64,000 nucleotides of DNA from Pollenia angustigena (GCA_930367215.1 OV884059.1:230639803-230703802), one strand, 5' to 3'; shown: positions 22,478 through 33,966, counted from the first letter of the stretch. Translations and numbers: made by a program. Notes: a model not told the origin generated them from the letters alone.

Positions 22478-23700
22478 TGTGTCCTTCCATTTCACAACAG
22501 CTACAGTTTCGATATTGGTAAATTGGGATATTCGCCCCGACTCATTTCTTTGTCCAAAGTAAATTTTACACTCTATTTGCCATATTTGTATCTGTGGCTA
22601 GCAACCCATCTGGTGCGATGCTTCTAACAGTGATATTTGTGTAAAAAGTCGGCCCGAAATATATATTAATGGATATAAACGGTCCACGACCAAGACCACA
22701 ATCTTTAATCTACAACATTTTAAAGTTCACTTCAACACCTCTAGAAGTAGCACAGATAAGATTTCTCAACCGAACGGGTTATGGTTTGGCCTAATTACTT
22801 CAAGTACAAGACATCTTCCCGTAAAAACTATCATCTGCCCATCAATTAGGGCCCCTATTACGGTTTACAACTCAACTGAGTTTCTTAATTTTTGTATTAT
22901 GGTTTACAAGTTTGCTATGTTGCGGTGAACAAAAATTACAACTGATCACAACCAGTTGTCTTAATTACAACTCAACTGAGTTAAGTTGTAAACCGTAATA
23001 GGGGTAAGTGATTCGTGACTTCTGTTGCCAATTCATAATACCATTTTTTGGTTGAACTCTCTAAAACTTATTTGTCGAGTATGGTGTGAAGTTATCTTCA
23101 AAATGTGTATTTGGACATAGCTGTAAGAACTTGTCGCGGGGCATGGAGTTATAAACGGCAGTAATTTTGCTTCCACTCGCCCAGTACATTCTTACCGCAC
23201 GGTAAAACTGAGACACACCATCATGATCGCGCACCAGTCAAATCTTTTTATATCTACTAGTACGTAACGCACTTTTTGACCATGTTTACTCAACACATAC
23301 ATACCTTTTAGTTTGACTTACAACTTCCTTGGTGTATTTCTTGAAATTAGCTTTTAAAATATTGCAATGGTGTTATTGGAAGTTCTGTGTTCGGAAATGA
23401 TAAACTTTTTTATATAACGAGCCTGTTTGGTATTTTTGATCTAAAAGCTGATAATCGTTGTGCTGCATGTGGGTGGTCCGAGTAGTATGATTGCTTAACT
23501 GATGTGCTTGGTTGTTCATTCATGTTAGGGAAAGTGTTTTGATTACATTAGCTTTCATCACTTTCTTGTGCATCTGTATTTACATTACAAGGGATCCATG
23601 TTTCATTAGCAACATTATCATCAACACTTAGGTCAGCATAAGAATCGTTAAGAATGTTTTAAACTGCCTCAACATCATAATTTCCCTGTAAAATTATTAG
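22478..23700 (-). pseudogene. piggyBac-family transposase relic
   Basis: The minus strand gives, in order and across frameshifts: TPLQYFKS and a decayed DNA-binding stretch, YWASGSKITAVYNSMPRDKF, PNTHFEDNFTPY, then after a MITE IDGQMIVFTGRC (usual IDEQM..F.GR), NHNPFG, CATSRGVEVNFKML, GRGPF, NITV.SIAPDGLLATDTNMANRV (usual DGLLATGT.R.NR) and EMSRGEYPN with VAVVKWKDT. These are hallmarks of the piggyBac transposase (DDE_Tnp_1_7) family. At least one key acidic position is changed (DEQM to DGQM). It is interrupted by a MITE and bounded by a SINE and a long-TIR element. Confidence 0.75.
22851..23004. mobile_element. MITE CCCCTATTACGG inside the piggyBac relic
   Basis: CCCCTATTACGGTTTACAAC at the left is matched exactly by GTTGTAAACCGTAATAGGGG at the right. 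ACTCAACTGAGTT palindromes lie just inside. The 154-bp element splits the transposase before the IDGQM block. I see no clear target duplication. Its G-rich tip and length recall the Harbinger-like MITEs, but it lacks the CWG flanks. Confidence 0.75.
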
Positions 23701-23711
23701 ATAGCACAAAC

Positions 23712-24871
23712 GGCGCTGTGAAATATGGCCCCAGGAAATATGGCCCCAAAAAATAAATGAAAATTGACCCCAAATTTGGGGCTATTTTTCATAATGCAAT
23801 ATTTGCCCCATTTTTTTAATGAAAAATTACCCCAAAAAAATGAAAAATAACCCTAAAAATAAAGTGAAATATGACCCTAAATTTGGGGTTATTCTTCATA
23901 ATGAAAAATCACCTCAAAATTTATAATGAATTTTAACCCCAAAAAAGAACACAAAGAAAGTGATATTTAACATTTTCGGTGGAGTTCATATGACCAAAAC
24001 TAAAAATCCCAAATTTAGAATCCCGATTTCAAAATCCGGATAATTATACAGTTTTGGTTTTAAAAATCGTACGGTTGATAGCACGGTTGGGCTTTCGGCC
24101 ATGCACAAGGATTTTTTTCTCTATGGTATAACGAACACTGGCTTTGCTTACTAAAGCTCTACGTTATAGCCGGCCTTCGGCCGGGCGCAAGGATTTTTTT
24201 CTCTATGGTATAACGAACACTGGCTTCGCTAACTAAAGCTTCTCTGTATAGCCGGCCTTCGGCCGGGTGAAATGATTTTCTTGTCTTTGGTATAACGAAC
24301 ACTGGCTTCGCTCACTAAAGCTTCACTACATAGCCGGCCTTCGGCCGGGCGCAAGGATTTTCTTTTCTATGGTATAACGAACTCTTCTCGTAATAGCCGG
24401 CCTTCGGCCGGGCTCAAGGATTTCTTCCTCTATGGTATAACAAACACCGGCTTCGCTTACTAAAGCATCTCTGTATAACCGGCAAGGATTTTCTCTACTT
24501 TGGTATAAGAATTCTGGTTTTTTTATGTTATCCCTAGAAACTTTTACATAGAATTTTATAAAATTTGTGTAAAAATGTTTGGGGTGATTTTTCATTTCTT
24601 TAAACTTGCATTTTTTTATTAGTAGATGAAAAATAGCCCCAAAGTAAAAATTGTGATTTTATTTGGGGCCATTTTTCATTCCTTGATATTGGGGTCATTT
24701 TTCATTCCACTTAAAATGCAAAAACACCCTAACGAATAAATGAAAAATAACCCAAAAAAAACAAAAAAATTGCGCCAAAATTGCGTGTTGTTGTGTCTCA
24801 TGTAAAATTTTGGGGCCGTTTTTCATTTTCCTTTTGGGGCCATATTTCCTGGGGTCATTTTGCGCACCGCC
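23712..24871. mobile_element. Long-TIR element with 9-bp target duplication
   Basis: A perfect 9-bp direct repeat AGCACAAAC (23703-23711 and 24872-24880) encloses 1160 bp. The ends are inverted: GGCGCTGTG, then AAATATGGCCCCAGGAAATATG on the left against CATATTTCCTGGGGTCATTT, then CACCGCC on the right. Both arms (about 250-290 bp) repeat GGGGCCATTTTTCAT-type motifs in opposite orientations. The middle (24090-24510) is an array of GC-rich hairpins. No transposase is seen. A 9-bp duplication with long arms suggests a Mutator-like (MULE) or foldback element; that is inference. It lies at the edge of the piggyBac relic. Confidence 0.8.
24090..24510. repeat. 82-bp tandem array with GCCGGCCTTCGGCCGG hairpins
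   Basis: The palindrome GCCGGCCTTCGGCCGGGC occurs at about 24169, 24251, 24333 and 24396, with partial copies at both ends. Each unit also has CACTGGCTTCGCTNACTAAAGC and CTATGGTATAACGAA. Spacing is 82, 82 and 63 bp, the last reflecting a deletion. The base composition is much richer in G and C than the surroundings. Confidence 0.85.
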
Positions 24872-24880
24872 AGCACAAAC

Positions 24881-25564
24881 GTGAGCATAAAACAAAATAT
24901 CATGTTGTGTCTGATCAACACAATTGTGCTATCTGAATTTTCTTTAGCGCTGACTCCTTGTTTCTATGCACAATATCAACACTAACGAGCCTTATTGTTG
25001 CAAAAACTAATTTTACAGTTACCACTACTAAGACTAAAGATGTATTTTAATATTACTTTACAAAAATAATTTACTTGTGGACGCACCTTGTGGAAAGATA
25101 CAATCAAACTTAAGCTGTAGTTTTTTATTTCTGATGGTTAGTTTTTTTCTTTTTATGTTTTTTAAACAGAAACAAGAAATCACAATCATTGCTTGCCGGT
25201 GAACAGACAAAAAGTTATTATTTCATGTAATTTGAAGCAAACAAAGGCAGATCACACAATCGAGCTATCAGCTAGGTCTGAAAGGGTTAAGTTCAAAAAT
25301 TAATTTCCTTTTATATACCGCACACTTTGGGGACCATTTATCTTTACCAGAACTACTCTTAAAATCAGGAAAAGTTACGTTAATTTTTCAAACAAATTTA
25401 ATTTAAAATTTGTATTTATTTCAGTTTCACGTTATTTCGCTTTCCAGAACATGGCCGATTATTTAATTTTCCTTTATGACAAAATACGATCAAAGCGAAA
25501 TTTTTTTGCGATTAAAGATGCGTTTTTATTAAACATCACTTGTTGTCAAATTAAAATTTTTATT
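24881..25564. other. Non-coding stretch
   Basis: I see nothing here. Upstream pieces of the piggyBac element could lie in the first part, but no motif is readable. Confidence 0.4.
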
Positions 25565-27940
25565 AACAAGTTAGAGTGCTATATTCGGCTGTGCCGAATC
25601 ATGATACCCTCCACCGACACTTCGGATGTTTTAGGAGTAAATCTGTATGATGTCTATTTATTATTATAATCTTTGTAAAAACAGACATCTGCATTAAAAT
25701 TTGTTGCGGTTTAGGCCTATATAAAATTATTGATCGACAATCGGAATCAATTTTAAAAAGTTTGAGTAGAATATCAGTTTAAGATGAACTTAAATGATTT
25801 TCAAGAGAACAAATTATATAAAAGCCATGGTAAGCTATGAACCAATCATCCCAAATTCTGCAGAACGATTTCTGGTATTAAAAAACATAAATTTCAATAC
25901 AGCGGCGCAATTAGTTTAAGCGTTTGCAGTAAATTTCAGAAGGCTGCTAAAATGGAATCTAAGGAAAATTATGGACCGTATATCACAAAATTGCATAACA
26001 TTTTTTCTGGCCATATGAAGCTAAACTGGAAGAAAGTTTCCCGCGTATTTAATTATTTTACCAGAGTTGGCTTTATATGAGGCCTATGGTAAGTTATGCA
26101 CCGATCTTCACCAAATTTCACAGTGTCATTTCTAGTTCTATAAAACTGTGATGTATCAAATTGTGTTATGATAGCGTTATTTTTTACGTTTTTAGGCGTA
26201 CTAAGCTGTTTTCCGGGAGTAAGGTTTATATGGGGCCTAGGGTAAATTATGAACTGATCTTCACGAAATTTCACAGTCTTATTTCTAGTCCTGTATAACT
26301 TATATGTTCCAAATTTTGCTATGATAGCATTATTTTTTACGTATTTAGGTTTACTAAGCTGTTTCCCGGGAGTAAGGTTTATATGGGGCCTATGGTAAAT
26401 GATGGACCGTTCTTCACAAAATTTTTAAGTCTTATTTCTCGTTCAATAAAACTGTGATGTCCCAAATTTTGTTATGATAGCATTCTTTTTTACGTTTTTA
26501 GGCGTACTAAGCTGTTTTCCGGGAGTAAGGTTTATATGGGGCCTATGGTAAATTATGGACCGATCTTCACGAAATTTCACAGTATTATTTTTAGTCCTGT
26601 AAAACTTATATGTTCCAAATTTTGCTATGATAGCATTATTTTTTACGTATTTAGGTTTACTAAGCTGTTTCCCGGGAGTAAGGTTTATATGGGGCCTATG
26701 GTAAATGATGGACCGTTCTTCACAAAATTTTTAAGTCTTATTTCTCGTTCAATAAAACTGTGATGTACCAAATTTTGTTATGATACCATTATTTTTTACG
26801 GATTTAGGCGTACTAAACTGTTTTCTGGAAGTAGGTTTTATATGGGGATATGGTCAATTATGGACCGATCTTCACGAATCTTAATAGTTTCATTTCTAGT
26901 CCTATTTAACTGTGACGTGCCAAAATTTGTTATGATAGCATTGTTAGTTAGGGCTTTAGGCTTACTATACTGTTTTCCGGGAGTAGGGCTTATATGGGGC
27001 CTAGGGTAAATCATGGACGGATCTTCAAGAAATTTTACAGCGTGATTTCCACAGTATTATTTTTAGTCCTGTAAAACTTATATGTTCCAAATTTTGCTAT
27101 GATAGCATTATTTTTTACGTATTTAGGTTTACTAAGCTGTTTCCCGGGAGTAAGGTTTATATGGGGCCTATGGTAAATGATGGACCGTTCTTCACAAAAT
27201 TTTTAAGTCTTATTTCTCGTTCAATAAAACTGTGATGTACCAAATTTTGTTATGATACCATTATTTTTTACGGATTTAGGCGTACTAAACTGTTTTCTGG
27301 AAGTAGGTTTTATATGGGGATATGGTCAATTATGGACCGATCTTCACGAATCTTAATAGTTTCATTTCTAGTCCTATTTAACTGTGACGTGCCAAAATTT
27401 GTTATGATAGCATTGTTAGTTAGGGCTTTAGGCTTACTATACTGTTTTCCGGGAGTAGGGCTTATATGGGGCCTAGGGTAAATCATGGACGGATCTTCAA
27501 GAAATTTTACAGCGTGATTTCCAGTTAAATAAAACGAACTGTTGCGAAATCTTATATCATTCTGTGCATTTTTCCATCATTTATGTTAGTTTTTGTAACA
27601 AAATTATCAATTTTTTTTAGGTGGTGGTTCCACATTTTGATTTATAGCTCAGATCCTATTTAACCGATTTTGCTGGATTTCAATCTCAAACTGTTTAGGA
27701 CAACTACAAGCAATTTGACACCAAGGTTGTTTATTTCTTTTGAGTTTTTCGAAAATGAGCGTGTTTTCAACAGACGGACAGACGGACAGACAGACGGACA
27801 TGGCTAAATCGACTTAAAATTACTCAAGGACCAAGAATATATATACTTTATAGGGTCTGAGATGAATAATAAAAAAGTTTCACACGGAATGACAAACTCA
27901 ATATACCCTCTTCAGAATTATTGTGGTGGAAGGTATAAAA
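25565..27940 (+). mobile_element. ACAAGT...GGGTATAAAA element, type 1, copy C
   Basis: The first 480 bp are almost identical to those of copy A (2886-3370), including the ATTCGGCTGTGCCGAAT hairpin and ATACCCTCCACC. The interior is expanded: about 150-bp units are themselves arranged in a 472-bp block that is duplicated head to tail (26581-27052 and 27053-27524), apparently without a difference. The right end has GACGGACAGACA repeats and GTGGTGGAAGGTATAAAA. It is non-coding. Confidence 0.8.
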
Positions 27941-28131
27941 ATAAATTTTAAATATTATTAAATCAAAATAACCATCAATTTAAGAATACTGGTAAATGGA
28001 AATTTTTTTGATAAGGGATATGTTTTTAAGGTTGAACCTCAATTGTTGTAAAGTTTCGAAGTTTTGTTGAAAATTTTAACAATTATTTTAAACTTAAAAA
28101 GCAAAAGTTTCAGCTACTTAAAACATTAAAA

Positions 28132-28371
28132 AACAAGTAAGAGTGCTTGCTATATTCGGCTGTGCCGAATCTTATATACCCTTCACCATTGTGCGAGCAG
28201 AATACAGAGCAACTAGACAAAAACTAAATAAAACTGGTAAATATTTTTTTTTTAAATAAGAGACAACCGGTTTTGAACTTCGCTTTTCATAAGGGCCCAG
28301 AATATATATACTTTAAAGGGTGTAGGATCAATATTGTATACACCTTTTTACCTTCGGTGAAGGGTATAAAA
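28132..28371 (+). mobile_element. ACAAGT...GGGTATA element, type 2, short copy D
   Basis: Complete 240-bp form: ACAAGTAAGAGTGC, the ATTCGGCTGTGCCGAAT hairpin, TATACCCTTCACC, then CTTCGCTTTTCATAAGG, AGAATATATATACTTTA and the right end CGGTGAAGGGTATAAA. It looks like an internal deletion of the longer type 2 elements. Subterminal CCCTTCACC and GGTGAAGGG are inverted. Confidence 0.75.
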
Positions 28372-28393
28372 AGAGTAATTTTCGGGAATTCAG

Positions 28394-28624
28394 GGTTCTA
28401 ACCACTGCATTCGATACTATCGTATCGAATAAACTATTGAATTTTTTTGCATACGATAGACACTGGCGTATCGAATGAAAACTCGATAAATGTAATGTCG
28501 AGTTACTCGATGTCGAATGCTATTATTTTAAATTCAATACATTTTATTCGATATCGAGTTTCAAGATACCAAAATAAATAATTTCGATGAATTTTGCTCG
28601 ATATCGTATGCGGTGATTAGACCC
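28394..28624. mobile_element. Harbinger-like MITE, copy 4
   Basis: This 231-bp sister of 5643-5868 has CAG on both sides (28391-28393 and 28625-28627). The host repeat occurs unoccupied nearby: GATTCAGTATTTCGG at about 28924 matches the joined flanks here. That directly shows a 3-bp CAG duplication at insertion. Confidence 0.8.
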
Positions 28625-29057
28625 CAGTATTTCGGTTATAGCTCATACAAATTTCCGACATTTTTATATATAAGTCATATCCATAGGACGTATAGCAGCC
28701 CTAAAATTTAGGTTTTTATAAAAATTTTGATGTTTTTTAGCCCATTTTGTTAGTATTTTGCTCATAAATTACCCATTGTCTAACCGATTTGATAGTTTTA
28801 TATACCGACGTGTTAAGGAAGAATTTTACAATTTACTTAAGTTATATTTATATATAAACATTTATATAAACTTGTAAATATATATTTTAACAAAGTTAAT
28901 TATAAAAAAGAGTAATTTTTGTGGATTCAGTATTTCGGTTATAACTTTTTTTTTTTTTTTTTTTTAGATCCGCAATTTTTACAGTTATTGTTGAATTTTA
29001 TCTTTTATTTTTTTTATCTTTTTTTTTTTATCTTTTTTTTTTTTTTTTTTTTTTTTT

Positions 29058-29206
29058 AATTCCCTATGCTAATCCCCGCGAAGCTTGACGCTTGTCTGCA
29101 GGAAAGAAACCAGAGTCTCTGGTGGGAATCGCACCCCCGCAACCCCGGGGTTGATAGACTAGCTGACTACTAGCTAGCCTACCGGGGCACTCGCCCCGGT
29201 AGGGCA
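29058..29206 (-). mobile_element. tRNA-like SINE (family 2), copy 2
   Basis: On the minus strand: GTGCCCCGGTAGGCTAGC, CTAGTAG, a B-box-like GTGCGATTCCCACC, AGAGACTCTGG, CTGCAGACAAGCG, AAGCTTCGCGGGGATTAG, then a long A tail (plus-strand T-rich run 28949-29057, with a few interruptions). At the 5' end the CCCCGGTAGG block is partly duplicated. It is inserted in a type 2 element. Confidence 0.75.
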
Positions 29207-29970
29207 TTTTTTAACCGATTTGGCAGATTGATATACCGACGTGTTGAAGAAGAAATTTACCATTTACTTTAGTTATAAAGCTTGGACTCGGGGAGATCTA
29301 TGGTTCCCGAAAGTAAGTATTTAAAAAAAAAATTTAATTTTGGTCATAACTTTTTTGTATCTGAACCGATTTTTCCGAATTTTTTATAAAATATGTTCTA
29401 CTAAAAATCCGATATTTTGATATATAAGTCATATCCATAGGACATATGGCAGCCCTAAAATTTAGGTTTTTATAAAATTTTTAATTTTTTTTTGTACGGG
29501 AGGTACCACGCTCACTTCTCCAATCCCGCCTACATTTTGTAGGACAGTGTGTATTGGCAACCGTAATGTGTGTACCTAATTTGGAAACTTTGGCTCTTGC
29601 CGTTCTCAAGATATACAGAAAAAAAAAAATACAACAAGGGATTTTTGGAAAAATTTAGAGGTAGTCGTGGTTTTTTGCTCATATCTCCGTCATTTTTGGA
29701 CCGATCTGGCTGAATTTCAATAGCAAACTTAAACGGAGTATATTTGACATAAATATACATCAACCTAGTCCACATCATTTCTGGGGTTTTCGGAAAACCC
29801 ATTTAAACATAAACACGGACAGACGGACAGACGGTCCGTGGATTTGAACTTCGCTTTTCATAAGGACCCAGAATATATATACTTTATAGGTTGTAGGATC
29901 AATATTGTGGAACATACAAACGGAATGACAAAGTTATATATACCCTCTTACCTTCGGCGAAGGGTATAAA

Positions 29971-30580
29971 AACAAGTAAGAGTGCTCTTTGATACCCTTG
30001 ATCGAGAATATTTTAGAAGTTGGCTTTAAATGGGGCTTTTTTTTTTGGTCTTTGTAGAGCAATCTTCACAAAGTTTAATTATATGATTTCTTATGAGACT
30101 ATGACAGACCAAATTTTACTACAATAGTGTCATTATTCGTTACAGTCTTAGGCGTACCGAAGTGTTTTCCTCAAGTGGCCTTTATATGGGGCCTATTTCA
30201 GACCGATCATTACGAAACTTAGTAGTATGATTTTTAGACTTCTAATACTATTTTTTTGGAAAATCTTATGACAATCCTTGCTTTACGCCACACTTTATGT
30301 TAGTTTTTGTAACAAAATAATAAATATTTTACGTAGGTTGTTCCACATTCTGTTTTATAACTCTTATCCTACTGAACCGATTGTGCTTGAAATCAAAAAG
30401 TTTCCTTTCTTTTAAGCCGTTTTAAAGTGATCGCGATTTCAACAGACGGACGGAAATGAATAAATTGACTTAGAATTTCTTAGGGAACCAGAATATGTAT
30501 ACTTTATGCAGTCTTAAATGAATTCACACGGAATAACAAGCTTAGTTTAGCATTTTCACAACTAGTTGTGGAGGATATAA
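29971..30580 (+). mobile_element. ACAAGT...GGATATAA element, type 1, decayed copy E
   Basis: It begins ACAAGTAAGAGTGC exactly where the preceding type 2 element ends, lacks the ATTCGGC hairpin, and keeps ATACCC. It has one or two weak units (GTGTTTTCCTCAAGTGGCC near 30165), AACAGACGGACGG near 30440, and the right end TTGTGGAGGATATAA. It is an old, deleted version of copies A-C. Confidence 0.65.
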
Positions 30581-31317
30581 ATAAAGAACATTAAACTTCG
30601 CGACATAAGAACAACAAGGTTCTATCATACATGTAGTTTAGGTACAAAAAGAACCTTGTCCTGAGGTCGCTTCTTATTAAACTTTTAAAGAAATTCTTGC
30701 AATCTAAGGAAAAATGTTTTATTACACTTAAACTAATTCACCATTTCTTTCTAAAGGGATCCCATCTTATACTCTATTAACAAAATCCGCTTTTTTCTAC
30801 CATTTCCAAATAGTTCACCTAAAACTTGTAGTTTATAAATCTGAAACACAAAATAGTTATAAAATCATCGAATCTTCTTAAGATGCTTTTAAACAAATTA
30901 AATTTCCTCTCTTAATTTAATCAAAGTTTTAATGAAACTCTCCAAAATCTAATGATCTCTAAGGAGGTCAACCAAAAAACATTCGAAAAAAAACAAAAAA
31001 AAATTGGTTTTAATTTTATTCACGATGTATCCGCATGAAGAAGCAAGCAAACATCGAACAGGATGTTCCAGTATTTTAAACATTTACAGAAAAAAATACT
31101 AAACCAAAAAAAACCCCCTTGCAACTAAAACTCCAACCAAATTTACAATTACCAAACTCAAATACATATATATTAGGGTGGTACAGATTGAGAGTAAAAA
31201 ATAATTAGTCGCAAAAGCCAACGAAACTCCACAAATGAATATAAAATTAAGAGTGGTTTCTCGGATTAATCTTTGGAAGCACGATCCTATAAAATCTTTT
31301 TTAGGATTATTAGGGTG
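30581..31317. other. Non-coding stretch with one hairpin
   Basis: An inverted repeat GCGACATAAGAAC..AAGGTTCT / AGAACCTTGTCC..GGTCGC lies at about 30599-30671. Otherwise I see no gene. Confidence 0.45.
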
Positions 31318-32049
31318 TAATTGTAAAGAGTGGTCGATTCATATAGCACGATGTTAATTGTGATTCACACCTTAACGTAAAGTTTTTTGCCCAACTTCAT
31401 TTGACATTTCTTTGTTTCAGTGTTTGACAAATTCAACCATGGCGAGGTACACAATTGAGCAGCGCGTTAAGACTGTTGAAGCCTTTTAAGAAAATTGGAG
31501 TTCAAATCAAAATGCATTTCGTGCACTTCATGCATTTTTGGTCGGCATAATCGACCAAATGTGTCTACAATCGGGGGAATTGTGCGCAAATTTCAGAAAA
31601 CCGGTCTGTAGGAAATGTGAAAATACCTGTGCATGCTCGCCCAGTTCGCTCTGCAGAACACATTGATCTTGTTCTCGATAATATGAAAATGAGGTCGGCA
31701 GTTACCGTGAATGGTGTTCGCTTTCCAAAGATAATAACGAACTTCTTGTTGCCAGAATTTGAGGATATAGACCTGGACGATATGTGCTTGCCACTTGCCA
31801 CACAGCAAACAACACAAAAGCTCTTTTGCATGAGAAATTCAATGGCCGTATTTTCTCACGTCGTGGCGATGTTAATTGGCCGCCCGATCATGTGATTTGA
31901 CGCCGTTGGACTTCTTTCTTTGGGGATATTAAAAAGAAAAAGTGTACGTCAATAAGCTAAGAGCAATTCAAGAGCTCAAGAATGAGATAGTTCGGCACAT
32001 TAACGACATTGAACCTCAATTATGTCTCATAGTCATTGGAAATATGGAC
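31318..32049 (+). pseudogene. Mariner transposase relic with start codon
   Basis: An ATG at 31439 opens MARYTIEQRVKTVEAF followed by a stop. In shifted frames GRHNRPNVSTIGGIVRKFQK (helix-turn-helix region) and VHARPVRSAEHI follow. A deletion then joins to VTVNGVRF, LLPEFEDIDLDDM, RIFSRRGDVNWPP, and, after a shift, SCDLTPLDFFLWG, the third catalytic Asp context. The C-terminus reads VYVNKLRAIQELKNEIVRHI. The first catalytic region is missing. SINE family 1 follows directly at 32050. Related to the relic at 42150. Confidence 0.75.
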
Positions 32050-32336
32050 CAGCAGTCGTCGATGGCTGTGAGTGTTAAACGGCAAAATCCTCTGAAGAGA
32101 TTGAGTGGTAACAATTGCAGCATGTAAGGGTAACCTGTCCGTGAAAGCCTGGGTTCGAGCCCCGCGGCAGTCAAGAATGAAAAATGTTCAATAAATTTTA
32201 ATTAATTCCATGTTGTAAAATTCCTTTCTTCATAAAAATAATTTAATGAAATTTAAATTTGATGAACTTTAACCTAATTAAAATATCAAAATTTGGATTA
32301 AAAACCATAAACAGTTCCCACAATACTAATTATTGT
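32050..32336 (+). mobile_element. tRNA-like SINE (family 1), copy 2
   Basis: It starts CAGCAGTCGTCGATGGCTG, continues GAGTGTTAAACGGCAAA and GAGATTGAGTGG, carries the B-box-like GGGTTCGAGCCCCG at 32153, and then the AT-rich body ending near CACAATACTAATTATT. This is the best-kept of the three copies. It abuts a mariner relic. Confidence 0.65.
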
Positions 32337-32895
32337 TAAAAGCTAAGGCTCAAGCTCTGTGTTTACATTTGTTTTTCGAGTTAGCCATAATACTCACAAG
32401 CTGCTGGAGAGCTATTTGATTGGTCGAAAATTTTTTTGTAAAAAAAGGAAAAGTAAAAGACTTGGGTAATAGAATTTCGGATATCAGACGTAGCGCCAGC
32501 AAGCAATTAGAGTTGTTTCTCAAAAAGTCTTATTTATTTGTTTCTTTTTTATATTTTGGAATAAAGCTTAACAAGCTTTACATTTAGTAAAAAAAAAGCT
32601 TATTTGCTTAATGGCGTTACGTTACAAAAAGTAGAATTTTCGCTGGAAATGCCCATACATATGTCTTTATATGCAAATAAAGTATTTTTCTAAAAATCCT
32701 GCAGAATATGTCTACAAAAAACTTTTTTTCATGGCAAAAGCCTGAAAAACTTTCCCTAATAATTATGTATGTATTTTTTTAAAAAAGACTGAATAAATCG
32801 ATTACTACACTGACTCTTCTTTAGCAAATTTTGTTGTTGTTCCAAATGTTCCACGAGATATGGCTTACTTGCACAACCTTAATTGTATTAACGTA
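32337..32895. other. Non-coding stretch
   Basis: I see nothing beyond AT-rich sequence. Confidence 0.4.
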
Positions 32896-33964
32896 CACTG
32901 AAAAGAAAATTCAATACATCCGTTCTTAAATTAAGCCGAAGCGGGGTATTAATAGTACACAGTAGGAACGGATTTTCTTAAATTAAGTACAGAATGATTA
33001 ATTCAAAGACGAATTATTCAAGTGCCCCGTACTTAAAATAATCCGAAAACAGGATTGACTTAACTAAAAGTGAGATCAAATTAATCCCAAACTGTGGTTG
33101 ATTCAACACTTTCGTAGGTAGTTGTTCCCGAATTTGTACTTGAAGTAATCCGAAAGTGAGATTAGATTCTAACCTAAACACTTGCCCCCAGAGAACCAGA
33201 GATAGAGAGAATCAGGTATGTTTTGAAAATCTATCGTAAACTATAATCGCAATTCTTTGTTTAAAGACAGTCCAATTAACATATATTAAAACAACATTAA
33301 CATTGTTAGAAATAAATTTTTAAAGATTCTGAAACCGACATCTTCCTTAATATTTTTATTTCCTTGCCATGTTTGTCTCACTTTTGTTGTATTCCGCCCT
33401 TTGTTTACAGAATAACTCTCAATTATAAGACACCAGCATAATGCCCGATATGGTTTTCGTAATTATTCTACTTTGAAAATTATACATCAGATTAACTAAA
33501 TAATTTTAACAAATAGAATTTGGGAATTTTCAGTTTTTTTTTATCTTTTAAACATGAAAATAATGTTTGTTTTTCTTCTGGTAGAGTTGGTGTTGTTTCT
33601 ACACAAAACAATCAAATCGTGTTTACCTTCTTTTGAAGTGTTGTTGTTGTTGTTGTTTTTACAACAAACTTTTACAAGCACAGCCATATATCGAAAGTTA
33701 TCCCATTTTAGATTGTTTTAAGATCTCTATAAGGGATCTGTACACGGTCAAAATTTCTCATCAAGCGCTATGGAAGTATTAGTGAATATGTGTGGCACCG
33801 ACAAGGCTGGATGGAAAATCAAAATATTTATGACGGCGAATATTACGTCAAGCACAGGTACACGAGTGAATTTGACCCCTTTAGTGTTTAAATTTTAAGG
33901 TACGACTCGCACTTTAAGCAATTAGGAAAAAACCTCAAATAAGTACGAGTTTTTTCGCTCTGTG
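32896..33964 (-). mobile_element. TA-flanked TIR element CACTGAAAAGAAAA, copy 2
   Basis: CACTGAAAAGAAAA at the left and TTTTTTCGCTCTGTG at the right are flanked by TA (32894-32895 and 33965-33966). The block at 33400-33500 is the reverse complement of 6790-6930 in copy 1 (shared TTACGAAAACCATAT and GCTGGTGTCTTAT). The left arm repeats AAGTAATCCGAAA-like words. It has no ORF of a transposase. Confidence 0.65.
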
Positions 33965-33966
33965 TA

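Larger units (their letters stand above)
28372..29970 (+). mobile_element. ACAAGT...GGGTATA element, type 2, right part (F)
   Basis: The right end CTTCGGCGAAGGGTATAAA, the GACGGACAGACGG run near 29820 and AGAATATATATACTTTATAGG match type 2. The left end is not found. A block CATATCCATAGGAC...CAGCCCTAAAATTTAGG occurs at about 28676 and 29429, so the interior is partly duplicated. It carries a Harbinger-like MITE (28394-28624) and a SINE (29058-29206). The interior CTGAATTTCAATAGCAAACTT is shared with 37150 and, inverted, with the 54.6-54.9 kb fragment. Confidence 0.6.

Noticed and set aside
24090..24510. CRISPR-like array of short repeats
   Set aside because: The spacers are themselves repeated, units are 82 bp, and the setting is a eukaryotic transposon with a target duplication.
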